Assembly: GCF_029318685.1 (NCBI RefSeq)
Contig: NZ_CP119677.1
Location: 3,463,001 to 3,527,000, forward strand
DNA: 64,000 nucleotides
Direction of reading: 5' to 3'
Origin: Ruminiclostridium papyrosolvens DSM 2782
GTDB lineage: Bacteria > Bacillota > Clostridia > Acetivibrionales > DSM-1351
Under the pieces are notes generated by a model. The model searched no databases, was not told the origin of the DNA, and saw nothing but the letters and a program-made list of their open reading frames with translations. The translations under genes and the position numbers were made by a program. Below are positions 55,295 through 64,000 of this stretch, piece by piece. Each line of letters begins with the position of its first letter. Position 1 is the stretch's first letter.

Positions 55295-58200
55295 TAATGC
55301 TTTTCCCCCCTCTGTATCATCAGCCTTTGTTTTCTTTGCTTCATTCTTTCCTGTTGTTTGCTGACCCTCTCATTTATGCGTTTAAAGCTTGGCTTTTCTT
55401 CCTGATGGTTATCACCCTCAAGCTTCGAGGCCAGAAGCGCTATAGTATTGTATTTATATAAATCAACAACGGCTAAATCTGTTGTAAACATTTCTTTTAT
55501 TTTTGTATGTAGCTGTACCAAGAGAAGAGAATCCCCACCCAGTGCAAAAAATTCATCATGAATTCCTACCCCCTCTATGCCAAGAAGATTTTGCCATAGG
55601 GGTACAAGTCTTTTTTCAGCCTCGCTTTTAGGTGCAGAATATGCATTGGGAAGATCCGGTCTTGGATGTAATGTCTTCTGTTGGTCAATTTCTGCCACAG
55701 TATTTATTTTTTTATTTATATAGCCTGCACTTGCAATAGCTTCTTTAATTTCTTTGGTTGATACAATAACCTGATTGTTAAAGAACTGTCCCGACAGTAT
55801 CTTTTCAAATGCCTTTCTTCCTTCTGCTGACGTCAGTCCCGAATTCATAATATTGCTGCTGTTTGAAAGGTTAATTAAACTGTTATAGCCTTGAGTTTCT
55901 TCGGTAAAGGAATTTAAACTCCGACTTCTGTTCTTAATGTTTTCACTATTCTCCGCTGAAACTTGTCTCATTGAAAAATTCTTTATTTCAATTATCTGAA
56001 CACCTTTTCCATCTAAAATATCAATATCACAGGTTATTATTTCATTAGGTGCATTGTATTCATCCCTGAAGATCATACGTGCATAAATTTTTTCAGGCAG
56101 TTTTTGTTTTACGATTAACTTCTCGTATGAAACAGGAAGAAAATTTCTTTTGGATGCTAATCTTACCGAACCGGTAGCAACATCCAAAAGAGAAGGATGT
56201 ATATTAAAGTACCTTAAATCATCTATAAATTCCGGGGCTAATTCTATCTCCGCAAATCCTTTTGTACCGTGGAATCCAAGTCTTTTCAGTGTCTTCCACC
56301 TGTTCCCGAAAGTTATAAATTCATTAATATCTTTCTTAATGTAATCAAATTTTTCTTCATTGAATATGTTCTCTGCTTGAGAAATATCAATGTTCTTGTA
56401 TTCAGGGTCAATTACAGCTGTAATTTTACCTTGAGCATGTTCTATCCATGGATTTTCTTCCACATTTGAATTGAGTCTGCTGAATATTTTGAATTCAAAA
56501 TGTCCGCTGCTGCTTTTCAATATTGTCAGAACATCCTGTTCTTCACTTTCCCTGACTACCATTGGTGTCAGAAAGGAAACATACGAAAATTCAACAGGTT
56601 TATCCCCATTTATATCTGCAAAAGCAGCTCTGGCCATTTCAAGGTATGTGGTTCCTGCTATTGTAGGGATTCCCATTACAAGATGTTCACTAAGTACCCA
56701 ATCCTTCTTAGGACTGAACCGTGATAAATATACCGCCTTATCCGGTGATTCGGATATCTTTCTGTCCAGCAGGGGATGAATGGATTTTTTGTTGCCTGTG
56801 GCCATACCTATTCCCGGCCACCTGTCCCAATTAATTGATACAAAACGTGTTCCCTGTCTTGAATCATGAGCAACAGCAAATGCGTCCATGAAATTATTGG
56901 CAGCACTGTAATCTGCTTGTCCAAAACCTCCTGTTATGGAGTTGAGTGATGAACTCATAATAAAGAAATCCGGCTTACAGTCCTTTAATACTTCATATAA
57001 CACCCGTGTTCCAGTAACCTTTGGCGCAAATACATCTTCAACAAAGGTTTCTTCCTTCAGCTGTATCATGCCACCACCCGGATTTCCGGCTGCATGAATC
57101 ACACCGTCGATTTTTCCGAAGTGATTGTTAATCTGTTGACATACACCAGTCATTTCTTCCATATTGTCTACATTTCCACGGCAGATGAGAATTTCTGAGC
57201 CAAGTTCTTTTATATGCTTTAAGGTTTTTATTTTTATAGAATTTTTGTCAGCTATGCCCTTGTTTTCCAACCACTCGTCCCACTTCTCCATTTGCGGGAA
57301 GGAAGACCGTCCCAAAAGTACAAGATTTACGTTTTCCCTCTCGGCAAGATATTCTGCCAGAACCAGTCCGATTCCGCCCAAGCCGCCTGTTATGAGATAA
57401 GTTCCCTTATTTTTTATTTGAAGTACAGGCTTTTGAGTATTTTGGAGTTCCATTTTATCAAAGCTTTGAATTAAGCGGCTTTCTCCTCTGTACGCTACCG
57501 TGGCATCTTCGGAATCACTACAGGCTTCATAAAAAAGTTGCTCCAGCAACTCTCTTTCTAGAGGACTGCCATCTTCACAAAGTATGAAATCCACGCTTCT
57601 GCACTTGATATTTTCATATTCTCTTGGAATTACTCTGCAAGGGCCTAATACCAAGGCTTTTTCAGGGTACAGTACCGATTCTCCGAACACCTTTTGCATA
57701 CCATTTGTGAGAGCAATAACAGTTATATCTTTTTTCAATTCCTGTTTACCCAGTGCTTTTGCAAGGAACAGCATGCTGTAGAAAAGGTCCTTGCCCCGGT
57801 TTTCATTTGAAATTCCCAGCATATTAATAATTCTGTCGGGTAATTTACCTTGATTTTTCAGTTCTGTCAGTAATGTGTCATAGTTCTGCTGCTGTTTTGG
57901 GTTAGCCACAATGACTTCTGCCCCGGCTTCTTTTAAAAGCTCCGCAAATTTATTTTCAAAGCTGTTTTTTTCACTCAAAGCAAGTATTACTTTGGTATTT
58001 TCAGCCAATATCAGCTCTGATGGATTATTGTAAAGGGTCTGTTTCCATAATGGTGAATAGAAATAGTCCTTGATGTCCTTCCTGCCGTCTTTTTTAGATT
58101 TTGCCCAGAAGGATTGTCCTTCAAAGGGGTACACCGGAAGACTAACCTTGTTTCTTACCTGTCCTTCATATAAGCTAATCCAATCTATTTTTTCGCCTTG

Positions 58201-61200
58201 CAGCCAGAAAAGTCCCAATTCTTCCTCTGTGTAATCCTTTAACCTTGCAGCATTATAGCTTTTGTCACTTTTTTCATGTTTTCCATATATCAAATTATCA
58301 TTTTCTAAAGCTTCTATTGCTTCTTCTCTTGTATTGCAGACAACACAGCACTTGTACTCAAATTCTCTTCGTCCCAGCTTCAGTGTGTATGCCGCATCCG
58401 TCATATCAATATCGGGATTTTCTTTTAAATGTAATGCAAAGTTTGCTGTCATTCTCTTTAATGCAATTGGCGTTTTAGCTGAAAATATTAATAAATTCGT
58501 TGTTTTTTCAGAAGCTGCATATTTTTTTGCGGGAGCTTCTTCCAAAACGGCATGTGCATTTGTACCTCCGATTCCAAATGAGCTAACTCCTGCTCTTCTG
58601 GGTATCCCATCAGTTTTCCATTGGGAGAGTTTTTCATTTACATAGAAATGTCCGTTTTCAAAATTGCACTTTGGGTTAGGCTTATCAAAATTCAGACTTG
58701 GAGGTATCATGCCGTTTTTGATGGCTAGAACTGTTTTTATAAGGCCTATTACCCCTGATGCCGCATCCAGATGGCCTATGTTTGTTTTGACAGAGCCAAT
58801 TGCACAATACTTTTCCTTGTCAGTCTTATCACCAAAAACTTTTTCCAGTGCTTCTATTTCTATTGGGTCGCCAAGTGGTGTCCCTGTTCCGTGGGCTTCA
58901 ATATATGTAATAGTGTCAGGGCTTATTCCGGCCAGTTCCTGTGCCTTTGCAATAACTCCCGCTTCCCCTTCAATTCTCGGGGCAGTATAGCCTACTTTCA
59001 GCGAGCCGTCGTTGTTCACAGCCGTTGCCTTTATTACTGCACAGATGTTGTCACCTTCCGCTATGGCATCCTCCAGCCTTTTTAGAACAACTGCTCCGGC
59101 GCCGTTTCCGCCCACAGTTCCTTTTGCTTTTTCGTCAAAGGCTCTGCAATGTCCATCCGGTGACAGTATCATTCCTTCCTGATACAGATAACCTGTTTTT
59201 TGTGGAAGCCTTATACTTACACCCCCTGCTAAAGCCATGTCACATTCTTTATTCAAAAGACTTCTGCACGCAAGATGTACTGCAACCATTGAGGATGAGC
59301 AGGCTGTCTGAACAGTTAATCCGGGGCCTTCCAGATTTAGTTTATAAGCTACCCTGGTGGCAAGGAAGTCCTTATCGTTATTTATCATTATCTGATAATT
59401 ATTTGCCACATTTCCAATTTCATCGTCCTCTGTGAGATACTTTATATATGTATTCATACCGACGCTTGCAAAGGTTCCTATAGCACCAATAAACTTTTCG
59501 GAATCACAGCCTGCGTCTTCCATTGCCTTCCATGCTTCTTCAAGGAATATTCTCTGCTGAGGGTCCAGTATTTCCGCTTCCCTTGGATTAAAGCCGAAAA
59601 ACTGTGCATCAAATTTGTCGGCGTCCTCTAAAACACCCCAAGCCTTCACGTATTCAGGCTTTTTTAACAAATCAGGAGCTATTCCCTCTGCAATTATTTC
59701 TTCATCACTGAAACGGGTTATTGATTCCCTTCCCTGACAAAGATTTGACCAAAACTCATCTATATTTTTTGCACCGGGTACTCTTGCACTCATACCTATT
59801 ACTGCTATATCATTGCTTTGTAAAGAAGTCGTTTTTGGCATACTTTTTTTGTTGTCTGTAACGACTGATTTTATGCCCAGCCTTTGTTCAAGATAATCTG
59901 ACAGTGTGCCGACTGTAGGATATTTGAACAAATCCATAACCTGCAAATTTATATTCATTGCTTTGGCTATTTTGCTGCGTACTTTTGCCAAAAGTAGTGA
60001 ATGACCACCCAAATCAAAGAAGTTTTCATTGAGTCCTATGCTTTCTCTGCCAAGAACCTCTTTCCAGATGTCTGATACCGTTTTTTGCACCTCATTTGAC
60101 GGCTGCAATCTGTTTGTATTTTCTCCACGGACTGCTTTTTCAGGTGTTGGCAAAGCTTTTCTGTCTATTTTATTGTTTGGTGTCATCGGGAAGGAATCAA
60201 GCTTTACAAAATATGAGGGTATCATATAGTCAGGAAGTCTTTCCCTTAAGTACGTCCTTAACGCACTTGTATCTGTATCCTTGGTTTTTGGGATTACATA
60301 GGCTATAATAGCTTTTTCTCCGCTTAATATTTCTCTGCATACAACTACGCTCTGAGTAATCAAAGGATTTTTGTTTAAAAGTGTCTCTATTTCACCTAAT
60401 TCTATGCGGAAGCCCCTTATTTTAACCTGATGATCACCACGCCCTACAAATTCTATGTTTCCGTCAGGCATAAACCTGACAATATCTCCTGTTTTATATA
60501 ATTTGGATTCTTTTTTGCTATTAAAGGGGTTTGGAATAAATTTTTCCGCTGTCAGCTCCGGAAGTTTTAAATATCCCCGTGCAAGACCTGCTCCACCTAT
60601 ATATAGTTCTCCCGGTATGCCTACAGGAGTGGGCTTCATTTCATTATCAAGTATATATACCGTTGTATTTGCAATAGGTTTTCCTATGGATACCGGGCCT
60701 TCTTTTGAAGCCAAGCGCATCATGGTAGACCATATAGTAGTCTCAGTTGGCCCATAAACATTCCACAGACATGAACATCTGTCCATTAACTCATTCGCCA
60801 AATCTCTTGGCAGTGCCTCTCCTCCGCAGAGAATTTTGAGACTGCTGTTTCCCTGCCATTGTGCTTCCACAAGCATTCTCCACGTGGCAGGCGTTGCCTG
60901 CATAATAGTAATATCATGCTTATCCATAAGTGCTATGAGTTTTTCTCCGTCTATTACTTCATCTCTTCCTGCCATTACAACTGTGGCACCTGCTACTAAT
61001 GGCAGCAGCATTTCCAGACCTGCAATGTCAAAGGACAAAGTAGTTACAGCCAAAAGCCTGTCTTTTTCACATATGTTTGTATTTGTACCCATTGAAAGCA
61101 GGAAGTTTGTTAATGCATGGTGTTCAATCTGCACACCCTTTGGATTTCCGGTGGAGCCTGAAGTATATATTACATATGCCAGATTATCCGATTTGGCTCT

Positions 61201-64000
61201 GTTTTCAGGTTTTCCAGCGCTTTGTTCAGATATTTGTTTCCATTGTTCATCTAAGCAAATTATTTTTGCTGTGTTTAAAGGCAGTGTATCCTTAATTGCA
61301 GTATCAGTTAAAATGACAGGAACCTGTGCATTTTTGAGCATATACTCCAGTCTGTCCTTTGGAAAAACGGGGTCCATAGGAAGGTACGCTCCACCTGACT
61401 TGTGGACACCTACTAAAGCCGTAAGCATATCTATAGAACGCTCCATATATATGCCTACTATGGTTTCAGGGCCGACTCCCTGAGCTGCAAGATAATTTGC
61501 AAGCCGGTTGGCTCTTGTGTTCAGGTCGCTGTAGGAAAGCTGTTCGTCTCCCTTTACTACAGCGACGGCATGGGGATTAATTGATACCTTGTCCTCAAAA
61601 AGTCGTATCCACAAACCACTCTCAAAATCCATACGGGTATTGTTCCAGCCTTCCAGTAAGGTTTTACTCTCCTCTGAACTTAAAATATCAAACTTGTTGA
61701 TTTGTGTTTCAAAATTCTCAGTTAAGTTCTCCAATAAATATGTGTAATGTCCTGCCATTCTTTTTATGTATTCTGCATCAAATAAGTCTGTATTAAATTC
61801 AAAGTTTACTTCCAGTCCTGACCCACTGTCGTTTATATCAACAGAAAGGTCAAATCTCGCTGTGTCACCCTCTATGTCAATACTTGAAATACTCATGCCG
61901 GACAGCCTTGCTTCAGGTACAGGAGTATCCTGGAGGCTGAAAAACATCTGGAAAAGGGGATTGCGACTCATATCGCGTTCCAGATTAAGTTCTTCAACTA
62001 TTTTTTCAAAAGGAACATCCTGATTAGAGTATGCTTCAAGGGTGACATTTCTTACATTTCTCAAAAGTTCACGAAAGCTGCTGTCTCCGTTGAAAGCTGT
62101 CCTAATGACCAGATTGTTTGTAAAGAATCCTATCAGTGGTTCCAGCTCTGAACGGTTCCTGTTTGCAACAGGTGAACCGATGATTATGTCTTCTTGTCCT
62201 GTATATTTAAAAAGTAAAACCTTAAAGGCTGCAAGTAACATCATATAAAGCGTGGCACCTTCTTGTTCTGCCCTGGTTTTTAGTTTTTGAGACAACTCCT
62301 CTGAAAGTCTGCAACGTAAGTTTGAGCCTCTATAGGTTTGTACTGTAGGCCTTTGCTTTGAAAAGGGCAGTTCCAGTACCGGAAGCTTTCCTCCTAACTT
62401 TTCCTTCCAGTAGACAAGCTGTTTGTGTATAGTATTTCCCTTGTATCTGTCTATTTGCCAACAAGCGTAATCCGAATACGAAATTTTTAGTTCAGGCAAG
62501 ACATAATTTTTGTTTTGCAAATAGGAATTATATAATATTTCCAATTCTTTCAGCAGTATCTTGAAAGACCAGCCGTCAAACACCATATGATGAGCTGCCA
62601 GAATCAAAATGTATTGGTCTTTTTCAAGCTGAAGCAATTTTCCTCTGATTAAAGGTGCCTTACTTAAATCAAATGGATAGCTTATTTCCTCTTTTGCAAG
62701 AACCATAGCTTCTTTTTTTCTACTGTCTAATGGTATTTCTGTAAGACTAATTAAAGGCAGCTCCATGTGAACTCCTTCCATTACTGTCTGCACAGGTATT
62801 CCATCCTCTTCACGAAAAGAAGTTCTCAGGCTTTCATGTCTCCCTATAATTGTATTAAAACTCTTTAACAGTAAGTCGTAATTAATATCTCCCTCAATAT
62901 TAAGGCATGAATATAACATGTATTGGGAGCTGTTTTCATTCAGTCTGTCAAGAAACCATATCCTCTGCTGAGCATATGAAAGTGGTAAAGCACCCTTTTC
63001 TTGTAAACGCCGCACGATATTTTCATCATCTGATTTTATATCTGATTTTTCAATGATGTCAGCAAGGATGTCAAGGACAGGGTTTTCAAAGAAAACTGTC
63101 TGTTCAAGTTCAACTCCGAACTCCTCTCTGATTCTGGAGATTGTCTGAGTAAGCTTCAAAGAATCTCCTCCCAATTCAAAAAAATTATCCTTAATGCCTA
63201 TCTGCTTTACACCCAGTATCTCTTGCCAGATTTTTACCAGTTTTGCCTGTATCTCATTTTCTGGCAGGTCAATTGTTCTGCTGTCTGCTTCTGATTTAAG
63301 CAGTAATTCTAATTCATTCTTTATGGTATCAAACTCACCATTAATATAGTTTTCACGGAGCTTGTAACGCTGTACTTTTCCACTGGTGGTTTTGGGAATA
63401 CTTTTTATTGGAATTACCTGTGACACTTCTATTCCCATTCTCTCACTGATTAATTTTTTCAGAGTACGTACTGTTCCCGTAAATTTATCTGCTTTCATTT
63501 TGAACAGCACAAAGAGTATCAGTTCATCAGACTTTATTTTTTCATTGAAGGCTCCCACCGCTACAATCTTGCCCAAATCAATGCCGTCTGCTTCCTGTGC
63601 GATACGCTCAATATCATGGGAATAGTAGTTTTGGCCCTTTACAAATATTACATCCTTAGCACGTCCCGTTATAACAAGTCTTCCATCTCTCATAAAGCCC
63701 AAGTCCCCTGTATTGAGCCAGCCGTCCTGAGTTATTGCTTTGCGGGTTGCTTCCTCGTTGTTATAGTAGCCCGAGGTTACATTTGCGCCCGATATGCATA
63801 TGTAGCCAATTCTGTTTTCACCTATTTCATTGTTGTCAATGTCACATATTCGGACATAGCAGTCATATAGGGGATATCCTTCATCAGCAAAGCTGCAGCC
63901 TCTGATGTCGTCCTTGGCTACTTCTCTTACAGTATCACCTGTATTCAGGTAATTACGGTCTAAGGTTATAAATCTCATTTCGTCACCAAGGCGTGGAAAG
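55294..64000 (-). CDS. Hybrid lipopeptide synthetase: FAAL-ACP-C-A-PCP-KS-KR-DH-ACP (N-terminus outside window)
   Basis: At least 2900 residues; the frame stays open to the edge. Numbering from the internal Met at 63978: the C-terminal part of a fatty acyl-AMP ligase (GWLNTGDLGFMRDGRLVITGRAKD, about 85-110), ACP (about 271), C (HHMVFDG, about 467), A (TSGSTG about 941; VYGPTETT about 1077), PCP (about 1322), KS (from about 1389; TACSSS, EAHGTGT, TNIGHL), a linker with the AT missing, KR (TYLITGGLGGIG about 2198; GQADYSAANN), DH-like (SEHLVMGIPTIAG about 2429) and ACP (about 2814). The A-domain residues D, I, L, Q, L, G, V, I, W resemble glycine codes. It should activate a fatty acid, add Gly, then one malonyl unit with keto reduction. 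The KR-before-DH order is unusual, and the DH HxxxGxxxxP motif has Ala for Pro. Confidence 0.9.
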   Translation of the reverse strand, partial: FPRLGDEMRFITLDRNYLNTGDTVREVAKDDIRGCSFADEGYPLYDCYVRICDIDNNEIGENRIGYICISGANVTSGYYNNEEATRKAITQDGWLNTGDLGFMRDGRLVITGRAKDVIFVKGQNYYSHDIERIAQEADGIDLGKIVAVGAFNEKIKSDELILFVLFKMKADKFTGTVRTLKKLISERMGIEVSQVIPIKSIPKTTSGKVQRYKLRENYINGEFDTIKNELELLLKSEADSRTIDLPENEIQAKLVKIWQEILGVKQIGIKDNFFELGGDSLKLTQTISRIREEFGVELEQTVFFENPVLDILADIIEKSDIKSDDENIVRRLQEKGALPLSYAQQRIWFLDRLNENSSQYMLYSCLNIEGDINYDLLLKSFNTIIGRHESLRTSFREEDGIPVQTVMEGVHMELPLISLTEIPLDSRKKEAMVLAKEEISYPFDLSKAPLIRGKLLQLEKDQYILILAAHHMVFDGWSFKILLKELEILYNSYLQNKNYVLPELKISYSDYACWQIDRYKGNTIHKQLVYWKEKLGGKLPVLELPFSKQRPTVQTYRGSNLRCRLSEELSQKLKTRAEQEGATLYMMLLAAFKVLLFKYTGQEDIIIGSPVANRNRSELEPLIGFFTNNLVIRTAFNGDSSFRELLRNVRNVTLEAYSNQDVPFEKIVEELNLERDMSRNPLFQMFFSLQDTPVPEARLSGMSISSIDIEGDTARFDLSVDINDSGSGLEVNFEFNTDLFDAEYIKRMAGHYTYLLENLTENFETQINKFDILSSEESKTLLEGWNNTRMDFESGLWIRLFEDKVSINPHAVAVVKGDEQLSYSDLNTRANRLANYLAAQGVGPETIVGIYMERSIDMLTALVGVHKSGGAYLPMDPVFPKDRLEYMLKNAQVPVILTDTAIKDTLPLNTAKIICLDEQWKQISEQSAGKPENRAKSDNLAYVIYTSGSTGNPKGVQIEHHALTNFLLSMGTNTNICEKDRLLAVTTLSFDIAGLEMLLPLVAGATVVMAGRDEVIDGEKLIALMDKHDITIMQATPATWRMLVEAQWQGNSSLKILCGGEALPRDLANELMDRCSCLWNVYGPTETTIWSTMMRLASKEGPVSIGKPIANTTVYILDNEMKPTPVGIPGELYIGGAGLARGYLKLPELTAEKFIPNPFNSKKESKLYKTGDIVRFMPDGNIEFVGRGDHQVKIRGFRIELGEIETLLNKNPLITQSVVVCREILSGEKAIIAYVIPKTKDTDTSALRTYLRERLPDYMIPSYFVKLDSFPMTPNNKIDRKALPTPEKAVRGENTNRLQPSNEVQKTVSDIWKEVLGRESIGLNENFFDLGGHSLLLAKVRSKIAKAMNINLQVMDLFKYPTVGTLSDYLEQRLGIKSVVTDNKKSMPKTTSLQSNDIAVIGMSARVPGAKNIDEFWSNLCQGRESITRFSDEEIIAEGIAPDLLKKPEYVKAWGVLEDADKFDAQFFGFNPREAEILDPQQRIFLEEAWKAMEDAGCDSEKFIGAIGTFASVGMNTYIKYLTEDDEIGNVANNYQIMINNDKDFLATRVAYKLNLEGPGLTVQTACSSSMVAVHLACRSLLNKECDMALAGGVSIRLPQKTGYLYQEGMILSPDGHCRAFDEKAKGTVGGNGAGAVVLKRLEDAIAEGDNICAVIKATAVNNDGSLKVGYTAPRIEGEAGVIAKAQELAGISPDTITYIEAHGTGTPLGDPIEIEALEKVFGDKTDKEKYCAIGSVKTNIGHLDAASGVIGLIKTVLAIKNGMIPPSLNFDKPNPKCNFENGHFYVNEKLSQWKTDGIPRRAGVSSFGIGGTNAHAVLEEAPAKKYAASEKTTNLLIFSAKTPIALKRMTANFALHLKENPDIDMTDAAYTLKLGRREFEYKCCVVCNTREEAIEALENDNLIYGKHEKSDKSYNAARLKDYTEEELGLFWLQGEKIDWISLYEGQVRNKVSLPVYPFEGQSFWAKSKKDGRKDIKDYFYSPLWKQTLYNNPSELILAENTKVILALSEKNSFENKFAELLKEAGAEVIVANPKQQQNYDTLLTELKNQGKLPDRIINMLGISNENRGKDLFYSMLFLAKALGKQELKKDITVIALTNGMQKVFGESVLYPEKALVLGPCRVIPREYENIKCRSVDFILCEDGSPLERELLEQLFYEACSDSEDATVAYRGESRLIQSFDKMELQNTQKPVLQIKNKGTYLITGGLGGIGLVLAEYLAERENVNLVLLGRSSFPQMEKWDEWLENKGIADKNSIKIKTLKHIKELGSEILICRGNVDNMEEMTGVCQQINNHFGKIDGVIHAAGNPGGGMIQLKEETFVEDVFAPKVTGTRVLYEVLKDCKPDFFIMSSSLNSITGGFGQADYSAANNFMDAFAVAHDSRQGTRFVSINWDRWPGIGMATGNKKSIHPLLDRKISESPDKAVYLSRFSPKKDWVLSEHLVMGIPTIAGTTYLEMARAAFADINGDKPVEFSYVSFLTPMVVRESEEQDVLTILKSSSGHFEFKIFSRLNSNVEENPWIEHAQGKITAVIDPEYKNIDISQAENIFNEEKFDYIKKDINEFITFGNRWKTLKRLGFHGTKGFAEIELAPEFIDDLRYFNIHPSLLDVATGSVRLASKRNFLPVSYEKLIVKQKLPEKIYARMIFRDEYNAPNEIITCDIDILDGKGVQIIEIKNFSMRQVSAENSENIKNRSRSLNSFTEETQGYNSLINLSNSSNIMNSGLTSAEGRKAFEKILSGQFFNNQVIVSTKEIKEAIASAGYINKKINTVAEIDQQKTLHPRPDLPNAYSAPKSEAEKRLVPLWQNLLGIEGVGIHDEFFALGGDSLLLVQLHTKIKEMFTTDLAVVDLYKYNTIALLASKLEGDNHQEEKPSFKRINERVSKQQERMKQRKQRLMIQRGEKH

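Overview
The window reads as low-GC chromosome of an anaerobic, spore-forming, plant-fibre-degrading clostridium, most like the Ruminiclostridium / Clostridium cellulolyticum group. This is inferred from gene content: clostridial electron-bifurcating [FeFe] hydrogenase genes, SLH-anchored GH10 xylanases, strong GGAGG ribosome sites and AT-rich spacers. Almost every gene lies on the minus strand, so transcription runs from high to low coordinates.

Region 1 (1-9.3 kb) is a redox/hydrogen block in two operons. hydC-hydB-hydA (9025->4986) encodes an NAD-linked trimeric [FeFe] hydrogenase. A second operon (4532->1) encodes a small [2Fe-2S] protein, a PAS-containing sensory [FeFe]-hydrogenase, a SpoIIE-type phosphatase and, last, a TnpB-like protein in which two of the three RuvC catalytic acids are replaced. 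Both operons have a good sigma-A promoter with a Rex-like palindrome over the predicted start site.

Region 2 (9.3-22.5 kb) holds a ferredoxin-type aldo-keto reductase, a YgjP-type metallopeptidase, a membrane protein and an ArsC-like protein. It continues with a chemotaxis set (cheB, DUF1540 gene, cheR, MCP, cheW, frameshifted cheA, cheY), a stand-alone diiron ODP/beta-lactamase-fold protein beside that set, a PilZ protein and a membrane diguanylate cyclase.

Region 3 (22.5-30.3 kb) is a tandem pair of multidomain GH10 xylanases (CBM22/CBM4_9-like, GH10, CBM9, SLH) with signal peptides and no dockerin: surface-attached, non-cellulosomal enzymes.

Region 4 (30.6-64 kb, running off the right edge) is one long co-directional NRPS/PKS locus. 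Its order is FAAL-ACP-C-A(Gly-like)-PCP-KS-KR-DH-ACP; KS-(dead AT)-ACP; TubC-C-FkbH-PCP-C-A(Ser-like)-PCP-E; a free acyltransferase; half-C-A-PCP-BtrH-like; two GT1 glycosyltransferases; a PCP-BtrH-like didomain protein; a third glycosyltransferase. A response regulator, ABC transporter and histidine kinase follow and probably give export or self-protection. The predicted product is a glycosylated lipopeptide-polyketide with a glycerate unit and D-Ser, released without a visible thioesterase, possibly by the BtrH-like domains.

No tRNA, rRNA, CRISPR array or intact insertion sequence was seen.
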